This document shows, in pieces, positions 1-5,117 of a DNA stretch of 5,117 nucleotides. Within the stretch, counting starts at the first letter, position 1. Each line of letters opens with the position of its first letter. Position numbers and translations under genes: made by a program. Source of the DNA: Pseudomonadota bacterium (lineage in GTDB: Bacteria > Pseudomonadota > Gammaproteobacteria > Xanthomonadales > Rhodanobacteraceae); assembly GCA_025351555.1 (NCBI GenBank), contig JANXVS010000106.1:1-5117 (forward strand), written 5' to 3'. A model generated the notes under the pieces. It was not told the origin of the DNA. It saw only the letters and a program-made list of their open reading frames with translations, and searched no databases.

Positions 1-717
1 CTTCTTTTCGCCCCACTCAATGTACTTGCCAGCCCATGTGCCCTTGAGCTTGGCCTTGGGTTCGCCGACCAGCAGGATCATGCGTCCGCATTCCTCAGCG
101 CGCGCGATGTAGCCTTTGACTTCCATCAGGCTGTGCACTTCCGGCTCGAGATAGCAGCTCTCGATCGGACGCAACTCTGCGTACTTCTCGCCGCAGCGCA
201 CCAGCTTGCTCGCGCCGCTGTCGACGTCGCGGCGCGCCACGCCGTATTCGCGCTCGAAGGCAGCTGCGTCCGCGGTTTTTGTTAGGCAGTCATCGCTGAC
301 ATCCTTGGGGTAGAAAAAGCCGTCGTTGCCCGACTTCACACCGAAGCGAATTTCAGCCAGCTCGCCCAGTGGCACAAAGCGGTCGCCGAACGCGTCGACC
401 AGATCGAACCACAGGTCCGGCGCGCGCAGCGGGATGCCCCACTTGCCGCCGAAATACTCGCCCTCGATTGTGGAACCACTGTCTTCGTCCTCGCCGCCGC
501 CCTCCAGCCCGCGCATCATCCGCCCCAGCGCGATGCCGTCGGCCAGCAACTCACCCTGCGTCACCAGCCGCGCGCGGTAGCGGACGTTTACGGCGTTGCG
601 GTCCAGCGCAAGCAGTTCGTCGCGCAGCGCATCGGCCGCAGCGACCGCGCCGGCGGTGGTGCCGTCGTGCGCCATCAGATCGGCCACCGGCTGGCGCAAC
701 TGCACGAAGCGCACGCG
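1..717 (-). CDS. C-terminal part of the same DNA methyltransferase (target-recognition region), frameshifted and cut by the window edge
   Basis: This frame carries the methyltransferase on after the frameshift and stays open to base 1, giving 239 codons with no stop. It opens with RVRFVQLRQPVADLMAHDG, which joins smoothly to the preceding ...DADARAAN if one base is removed. At about residues 753-769 of the joined protein it reads LGELAEIRFGVKSGNDGFF, resembling the start of TaqI/Eco57I-type C-terminal specificity domains that contact the target bases. The joined product is 874 residues within the window and incomplete; large methylases of this kind are often 1,000 or more residues, so the stop should lie not far to the left. 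There is no separate start or ribosome site worth calling, so I read this as the downstream half of one gene. The domain call rests on motif resemblance only. Confidence 0.8.
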
Positions 718-2623
718 GGTTGGCGGCGCGCGCATCCGCATCGACGCAACGCTGCAACAGAGTGACCACGGTGGCAACCCGCGCGCCGACGAACCACGGC
801 TCATCGAAGCTCTCGATCACGGCTACGATGCGGAAGTGCTGCAGCAGCCACGCCTGCAGCCTGAAGCCGTATTCGACATCGAGCCACTGGCTGGAAGTCA
901 GTAGGCATAGCCAGCCGTCGGGTTTGAGGAAGCTGGTCGCGTGCGGCCAGAAATAGCAGTGCAGGTCGCTGCGGCCGGTGAGGTCGGCGCCCATCTCGCG
1001 CTTGACCAGCGCACGGTAGTACTCCTTGGTGCCGGGTTTCGGGCCGTGCTTGCGTTCGGCCTTGTCCTTGGGTTTCCAGGACTTGATCTCCTCCTGACGC
1101 ACGTAGGGCGGATTGCCGACGACCGCATCCAATCGCGGGATGACGATGTCCCGTTGCTGCGCGTTGCCCAAGCCACCGCTGGTCAGGTGCGACGGCAGGC
1201 TGATGAAACGCTTCTGCGGCTGCACGTCGAAAAAATCGCTGCGGGCGATACGCGGATAATTCTTGTCCTGTACCAAGTCGCGGGTAGCGAGGTTGATCGT
1301 AGTCAGGTGGGTGGCGAACAGAGAGACATCGACGCCATAAAGATCGCTGAGCAGTTCCGCATGCCCGCGCCCGGGCGCTAGCTCGCGTTTGCGCGCGTAG
1401 GCGCGCACGAGAAACGTGCCGCCGCCGCAGGATGGATCAAGAACCGATTCCTCGCCAGTACGGATACAAAAGCTGTTGATCAGGTCGACTACTTCGGCGC
1501 GGGTGTAGAACTGGCCGTACTTGTGCCGCTCTTCCGGGCTGATCAGGCGCTCGAAGATGCCGCCGATGACTTCGTAGTCGAGCTTGGAGAAATCGAAATC
1601 ATGGATCTCTTCGATCAGCACGCGCCAGTAATCGACCGCGGCGTCGGCATAGAACGGAATCCGCACACCGAGCCCAGCGTGGTCTTCGCCGAATACCGTC
1701 TCGTAGTCGCCGGTAACCTTCTTGGCCTTGTCGAAGTAGCCCTGCAAGTGCAGCCGGAGGCCGTCGCCGGTGTCGATGTGGTCCGGCACGTGCAGCTTTT
1801 TCAGCTGCGCGCCGTAGCGTTTCATCAGCGCCTCGTAGAACACCAACTTGTTGACTAGCGCGTAGTTTGTGAACTTGGCGGCGCGCTCGAGCGTTTCGCG
1901 GATGCCCTCGGCATCGGCGGCGAGCACCCAACCTTGCTCGTCGCGCATCCACGCATCCAGCGCCTGACGTTCTCGCGAGCGCTGGTGACGCTGCTGCAGA
2001 TCGTCCAGCGTGAGCCGGATCGGCATGCTCAAGGCTGACTCCAGCGCTTCGACGAAACGTGCGTCCGGCGGCTTGTAGCCGACCGTGGCATTGCCCCGGA
2101 GGATTCGGGTCAGGTCGTTGACGAAGCGGCTGAGCCAGCTCTTGATTGCGGTTTCGGTGTCGAGTGAACCCAACTGTTCCGGCCGGGTGACACCGACGAC
2201 GCGCCAAGCCTGATAGTGGCTGCGTACATCGGCGCCGTCTGGCGGCTCGGTCAGCCACAGCACGCACTCATTGACGTTCCAGGTGAAGAAATAGTCGACG
2301 CCAGCCTTTGCGGCTTTGGCACGCGCATCCTTAACCACATCAGCGTGATAGGGCGTCGCGCCGTCTTTCTGGTATGGGAGCTTGACTTCGCCAGTGATCA
2401 GCGGGCGACCGTTCTTGCCATGCAGGGTGAGATCGCGGCGCAGTTGCCGGCCGCGGCTGCGTTTTTTGCAAGAGGCCGAAACGAATGGCGAGGACGGGTC
2501 TTTGCCGAAGATGGAGGTGAGCCAGGCGGCGGCGTTGGCGGTAAATTCCAGTTCGTGCGGCGGCTGGTCGTCGGTCACTTCCGCACGATTGCGCGTTTTC
2601 TCACGCGATAATTTGTCAGTCAC
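551..2623 (-). CDS. N6-adenine DNA methyltransferase with N-terminal nuclease-like domain (type IIG R-M-like), 5' part before a frameshift
   Basis: This protein probably methylates adenine in a specific DNA site and may also cleave unmodified DNA. Numbering from the GTG at 2623, residues 64-81 hold a PD-(D/E)XK-like pattern: D64, then GEVK with E79 and K81. Next come a helical linker, the methylase lead-in YGQFYTRAEVVDLI (about 369-382), SAM motif I (VLDPSCGGGTF, about 394-404) and catalytic motif IV NPPY (504-507), typical of gamma-class N6-adenine enzymes (N6_Mtase/Eco57I type). I prefer GTG 2623 because a good Shine-Dalgarno (AAGGGAG, 2630-2636) lies 6 bases upstream; the longer frame opens with TTG inside a terminator. 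Family-like sequence stops at residue 635 (codon 719-721). The remaining 55 codons to the stop at 551 are arginine/alanine-rich nonsense, and the true C-terminal half continues in another frame (1-717). Alternatives include a DISARM DrmMI- or BREX PglX-like methylase. Methylase identity is secure; the system type is not. Confidence 0.88.
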   Translation of the reverse strand: MTDKLSREKTRNRAEVTDDQPPHELEFTANAAAWLTSIFGKDPSSPFVSASCKKRSRGRQLRRDLTLHGKNGRPLITGEVKLPYQKDGATPYHADVVKDARAKAAKAGVDYFFTWNVNECVLWLTEPPDGADVRSHYQAWRVVGVTRPEQLGSLDTETAIKSWLSRFVNDLTRILRGNATVGYKPPDARFVEALESALSMPIRLTLDDLQQRHQRSRERQALDAWMRDEQGWVLAADAEGIRETLERAAKFTNYALVNKLVFYEALMKRYGAQLKKLHVPDHIDTGDGLRLHLQGYFDKAKKVTGDYETVFGEDHAGLGVRIPFYADAAVDYWRVLIEEIHDFDFSKLDYEVIGGIFERLISPEERHKYGQFYTRAEVVDLINSFCIRTGEESVLDPSCGGGTFLVRAYARKRELAPGRGHAELLSDLYGVDVSLFATHLTTINLATRDLVQDKNYPRIARSDFFDVQPQKRFISLPSHLTSGGLGNAQQRDIVIPRLDAVVGNPPYVRQEEIKSWKPKDKAERKHGPKPGTKEYYRALVKREMGADLTGRSDLHCYFWPHATSFLKPDGWLCLLTSSQWLDVEYGFRLQAWLLQHFRIVAVIESFDEPWFVGARVATVVTLLQRCVDADARAANPRALRAVAPAGGRSDGARRHHRRRGRCGRCAARRTACAGPQRRKRPLPRAAGDAG
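715..721 (-). other. Frameshift site in the methyltransferase gene
   Basis: Coding-strand sequence here is GCC AAC CCG CGT GCG in the upstream frame, giving ANPRA and then nonsense. Dropping one C from the CCC run (plus-strand GGG, 717-719) gives GCC AAC CGC GTG CGC TTC, reading ANRVRF and continuing in a fully family-like frame for 239 codons. A single inserted base explains both halves. It may be a sequencing or assembly error or a real inactivating mutation; the sequence alone cannot tell. Confidence 0.8.
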
Positions 2624-2629
2624 TGCTTG

Positions 2630-2636
2630 CTCCCTT
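2630..2636 (-). promoter_or_regulatory. Ribosome binding site deciding the methyltransferase GTG start
   Basis: On the minus strand AAGGGAG precedes the GTG at 2623-2621 with a 6-base spacer. It is the only good Shine-Dalgarno near the start of this open frame, and it places the start 17 codons inside the longest frame. Confidence 0.65.
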
Positions 2637-2647
2637 CCGGCGCGGGA

Positions 2648-2656
2648 ATCATAGCA
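2648..2656 (-). promoter_or_regulatory. Probable extended -10 promoter of the methyltransferase
   Basis: The minus strand reads TGC TATGAT, an extended -10 element (TGnTATAAT-like) with one mismatch in the hexamer. It would start transcription near 2641, leaving a short leader with the Shine-Dalgarno at 2630-2636 and the GTG at 2623. A weak -35 (TTGCTC) lies 15 bases upstream, but an extended -10 depends less on it. The element lies just after the terminator at 2677-2707, so the gene probably has its own promoter rather than relying on upstream readthrough. Confidence 0.4.
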
Positions 2657-2676
2657 ACCCGCGGCCTTGAGCAAGC

Positions 2677-2707
2677 AAAAAAAAGCCCCGCATCGCTGCG
2701 GGGCTTT
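2677..2707 (-). terminator. Rho-independent terminator after the orphan groEL 3' end
   Basis: An 8-base GC stem, GCCCCGCA (2685-2692) with TGCGGGGC (2697-2704), closes a TCGC loop and is extended by three A-T pairs. Eight A residues at 2677-2684 become a U8 tract for minus-strand transcripts. It ends transcription coming from the toxin-antitoxin and groEL-fragment side and separates it from the methyltransferase. Confidence 0.88.
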
Positions 2708-2746
2708 GTTCTTTCCGCGGATCGAGGACGCGGCAAGAACCGACTA

Positions 2747-2788
2747 TCACCCGCCGCTGCGCGGCACCCTCTCCCGACGGGAGAGGGT
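2747..2788. repeat. REP-like palindromic intergenic repeat
   Basis: Two hairpins lie side by side. GCCGC (2753-2757)/GCGGC (2761-2765) has a TGC loop. ACCCTCTCCC (2766-2775)/GGGAGAGGGT (2779-2788) is a perfect 10-base stem with a GAC loop. The CCCTCTCCC...GGGAGAGGG plus GCCGCGCAGCGGC combination is a widespread intergenic repeat in Xanthomonadales and relatives (from memory). It lies between the groEL-fragment stop and its terminator, on the mRNA side where such repeats often affect 3' end stability. Confidence 0.6.
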
Positions 2789-2800
2789 TTATTGGCCGGA

Positions 2801-3157
2801 TCAGAAATCCATGCCGCCCATGCTACCACCACCGCCACCGCCACCGCCGTGGCCGTGCGCTTCTTCCTGCTTCGGGGCCTCGGCCACCATCGCTTCGGTG
2901 GTGATCATGAGGCCGGCAATCGATGCGGCGTTCTGCAGCGCGGTGGGCGTGACCTTGGTCGGATCAAGAATGCCGAACTCGACCATGTCGCCGTATTCGT
3001 TGGTCTGCGCGTTATAGACATAATTGCCCTTGCCACCGGCAACCTTGTTCAGCACCACGCTCGCCTCCTCACCCGCGTTCGCAACGATCTCGCGCAGCGG
3101 CGTTTCCATCGCGCGCTTGGCGATCAGAATGCCGAGGTTCGGATCTTCGTTATCGCC
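2801..3157 (-). pseudogene. Orphan groEL 3' fragment (second copy, 5' part missing)
   Basis: The frame encodes the last ~118 residues of a GroEL chaperonin, from GDNEDPNLG to a C-terminus of [18 protein letters not shown] and a TGA at 2801-2803. It covers part of the equatorial domain only, keeping the ILDPTKV aspartate but lacking the apical domain and the N-terminal ATP-binding region, so it cannot be a working chaperonin subunit. Over the last 102 residues it matches the neighbouring groEL at roughly 88%; by hand alignment the DNA is about 85% identical, with many silent changes. Homology stops abruptly near 3157, where the frame runs into unrelated residues and an in-frame stop at 3203-3205. 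Several replacements hit usually fixed sites: NAA to NAQ in the nucleotide-contact loop, GYN to VYN, KVTR to KVTP. An internal ATG (3109) has no ribosome site. Confidence 0.88.
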
Positions 3158-3189
3158 AGTTTCCGCACGACCATCCTGCTGGCAATCTT

Positions 3190-3480
3190 TCAGTCCAACA
3201 TGTCATCGGGCCACTGCTGTGCGCCATGCAACACGCGCAGGATGCGCACGCTGCCGTCCATGATGCGATAGACCGCGATGTATGGCGTGCGCTGGATCAC
3301 CAGCTCGCGCGTCCCCTCGATGCGGCCGGGACGGCCACTCTCGGGGAACTGCATCAACTGCTGGGCCTGCGTGCCGATGCGATCATCCACAGCAACGGCA
3401 GCATGTGGGTTCTCTGCTTCGATGTAGTCGAAAATGCCATCGCGGTCCGCCAGGGCGAACAGGGACCATTCAAGCCTCAC
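3190..3480 (-). CDS. RelE/ParE-family toxin of a type II toxin-antitoxin module
   Basis: A 96-residue basic protein of the RelE/ParE superfamily, whose members are small toxins that cleave ribosome-bound mRNA or poison gyrase. The N-terminus [20 protein letters not shown] gives the first strand and the helical hairpin. The C-terminal half, with [13 protein letters not shown] (about 49-61), TPYIAVYRI (65-73) and [14 protein letters not shown] (78-91), is the typical family core. Length is normal. I choose the GTG at 3480-3478: it overlaps the antitoxin TGA in a GTGA, has GAAGG (3487-3491) 6 bases upstream, and starts where family proteins start. The longer frame to 3606 only shadows the antitoxin gene. 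The overlap implies coupled translation, so toxin is made with its antidote. No truncation is seen. Whether it acts as an RNase or on gyrase cannot be told from the sequence. Confidence 0.9.
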   Translation of the reverse strand: MRLEWSLFALADRDGIFDYIEAENPHAAVAVDDRIGTQAQQLMQFPESGRPGRIEGTRELVIQRTPYIAVYRIMDGSVRILRVLHGAQQWPDDMLD

Positions 3481-3785
3481 GCCGTACCTTCGCCGGCTTT
3501 GCGCAGGGCCGCTGCGCGGCGCTTCGCGAAATGGGCCTCGACGTCCTCGTGTGGCATCAACGGGCGCGGATCCTCCAACGCTTCCTGCACCTTCGCGCGG
3601 AACCAAGCGTCATGCAGGGTCGGATCGGCGGCAAAGGCGAATGGCAGCGCGCCCTCGTTGGCAACGCGCGTCAGCAGGATGCGCACCGCATCGCTGACCG
3701 TCAGCCCCAAGTTGTCCAGCACTGCCGCCGCCCGCTCTTTCACGGCGGCGTCGATGCGTGTCTGTACCAGTGCGTTAGCGGCCAC
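3477..3785 (-). CDS. RelB/DinJ-family antitoxin
   Basis: A 102-residue antitoxin that should bind the toxin encoded just downstream and repress its own promoter. Residues 4-12 (NALVQTRID) form the DNA-binding strand of a ribbon-helix-helix fold. Two helices follow (about 13-26 and 29-43), with DinJ-like features LGLTVSDAVRILLTRVA and EGALPF. The charged tail from about 52 onward (DPTLHDAWFRAKVQEALEDP...) would wrap the toxin. I prefer the GTG at 3785: GGAG (3794-3797) stands 8 bases upstream, DinJ-type proteins begin near this point, and the ATG at 3830 lies inside the putative promoter/operator. Starting at 3830 would add 15 residues unlike the family. The last base pairs overlap the toxin GTG. 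Confidence 0.9.
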   Translation of the reverse strand: MAANALVQTRIDAAVKERAAAVLDNLGLTVSDAVRILLTRVANEGALPFAFAADPTLHDAWFRAKVQEALEDPRPLMPHEDVEAHFAKRRAAALRKAGEGTA

Positions 3786-3793
3786 CGTGGGTT

Positions 3794-3797
3794 CTCC
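3794..3797 (-). promoter_or_regulatory. Ribosome binding site deciding the antitoxin GTG start
   Basis: GGAG on the minus strand lies 8 bases before the GTG at 3785-3783. The alternative ATG at 3830 has no Shine-Dalgarno-like sequence before it. Confidence 0.6.
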
Positions 3798-3818
3798 AGT
3801 GCGATGAAACGATGGCGT

Positions 3819-3842
3819 ATTGTACTTCATTTGAATGACAAT
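3819..3842 (-). promoter_or_regulatory. Toxin-antitoxin promoter/operator palindrome
   Basis: This 24-base imperfect palindrome has outer arms ATTGT/ACAAT and inner arms TTCA/TGAA; nine of twelve base pairs are symmetric. On the minus strand its downstream edge contains TACAAT (3823-3818), a good -10 box that would start RNA near 3811, about 26 bases before the antitoxin GTG. No clear -35 is seen. A palindrome over the -10 directly ahead of a ribbon-helix-helix antitoxin is what autorepression by the antitoxin or toxin-antitoxin complex would need. The role is inferred from position and symmetry. Confidence 0.5.
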
Positions 3843-4009
3843 CGCGAAAGAATGATGTAAAGCATGGCAATAACAAGCTGGGCGCTCGGGTCAGCTCTCT
3901 CGACTTCGTCTGGTCGGTAGTGGTGGCTTTCGCTGGTCAATTTGGTGAATTTCCGCACACCAGTCGAGCAGACACGAGTACCGCCGTGGGTTTCGCTCTA
4001 TATTACCCA
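3843..4009. other. Intergenic spacer between the toxin-antitoxin module and the groEL terminator
   Basis: I see no open frame, RNA gene or insertion-sequence end here. The only structure is a 7-base inverted repeat at its right end, CGTGGGT (3985-3991) with ACCCACG (4005-4011), abutting the groEL terminator. It could add a hairpin to the groEL 3' end or be chance. Confidence 0.5.
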
Positions 4010-4042
4010 CGAAAAAGCCCCGCAACCGCGGGGCTTTTTTCG
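4010..4042 (-). terminator. Rho-independent terminator of groEL (bidirectional shape)
   Basis: A 7-base GC stem, GCCCCGC (4017-4023) and GCGGGGC (4028-4034), closes an AACC loop and is extended by A-T pairs on both sides: A5 at 4012-4016 and T6 at 4035-4040. It lies about 25 bases after the groEL stop. The U tract on either strand means it could also stop plus-strand transcripts. Confidence 0.9.
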
Positions 4043-4066
4043 TAACGACTTGCGAATAGGGCTGGA

Positions 4067-5117
<1,051 letters not shown>

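Larger units (their letters stand above)
2624..2677. promoter_or_regulatory. Nested inverted repeats around the methyltransferase promoter (possible operator)
   Basis: TGCTTGCTC (2624-2632) and GAGCAAGCA (2669-2677) form a perfect 9-base inverted repeat. Inside it, CGCGGG (2641-2646) and CCCGCG (2658-2663) form a second, 6-base one around the -10 box. The outer left arm touches the start codon and overlaps the Shine-Dalgarno. Symmetry over a promoter suggests a repressor or controller site, as is common for restriction-modification genes. No regulator gene is seen here, so the role is inferred. Confidence 0.35.

Noticed and set aside
326..1381. Several plus-strand open frames (up to 195 codons) opposite the methyltransferase
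   Set aside because: They are antisense to a well-supported gene, rich in R/A/P/S as expected for GC-rich shadows, and show no family motif or ribosome site.
2621..2674. TTG at 2674 as start of the methyltransferase
   Set aside because: It falls next to the terminator A-tract, adds 17 residues unlike the family, and ignores the strong Shine-Dalgarno before GTG 2623.
2801..3109. A functional 102-residue protein from the orphan groEL fragment
   Set aside because: The ATG at 3109 is an internal groEL methionine with no ribosome site. The piece lacks the apical domain and most of the ATP site.
3481..3606. ATG-initiated 138-residue form of the toxin
   Set aside because: The extra 42 residues are the antitoxin gene read in another frame. 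Family similarity begins exactly at the GTG overlapping the antitoxin stop.
2627..3860. Plus-strand open frames over the groEL fragment and toxin-antitoxin genes (up to 214 codons)
   Set aside because: Low-complexity shadows such as poly-proline opposite the glycine tail. The minus-strand frames carry the recognisable proteins.
3985..4011. CGTGGGT/ACCCACG inverted repeat as an operator or attachment site
   Set aside because: A 7-base stem with a 13-base loop next to a terminator can arise by chance, and no matching copy is seen near 2677-3160 to form an attachment pair.

Overview
The window is GC-rich, and every gene I can support lies on the minus strand, so transcription runs from high to low coordinates. 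The large GroEL piece suggests a gammaproteobacterium near Xanthomonadales (Xanthomonas, Lysobacter or Rhodanobacter relatives). That reading rests on remembered family sequences, mainly the stretches around 'SMQAELEDP' and 'LLHDKKI' and the C-terminus ending in MDF. A CCCTCTCCC/GGGAGAGGG intergenic repeat at 2747-2788 fits the same group.

Layout from right to left: (1) 4067-5117, the 3' two thirds of a groEL gene, running off the right edge and closed by a strong terminator (4010-4042). Its last few codons at the window edge do not look like GroEL. (2) 3843-4010, intergenic, no gene seen. (3) 3190-3842, a compact type II toxin-antitoxin module: an operator-like palindrome with a -10 box, a RelB/DinJ-type antitoxin (GTG start, 102 aa), and a RelE/ParE-type toxin (GTG start overlapping the antitoxin stop, 96 aa). 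(4) 2801-3157, an orphan second 3' end of groEL, about 85% identical in DNA to the first and lacking any 5' part. (5) 2677-2788, a REP-like repeat and a second terminator resembling the first. (6) 1-2623, a large DNA adenine methyltransferase with an N-terminal nuclease-like ExK motif, probably a type IIG restriction-modification or related defence protein. It is split by an apparent one-base insertion near 717-719 and runs off the left edge.

Taken together, this looks like a defence or accessory island beside groEL. A toxin-antitoxin cassette sits between two diverged groEL 3' ends, and a restriction/methylation gene with its own promoter follows the second. The groEL duplication could come from an old tandem groEL pair whose second copy lost its 5' part, or from an element that brought a replacement groEL 3' end and displaced the original. 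No integrase or transposase is visible. The long plus-strand open frames are antisense shadows in GC-rich DNA and are not annotated.
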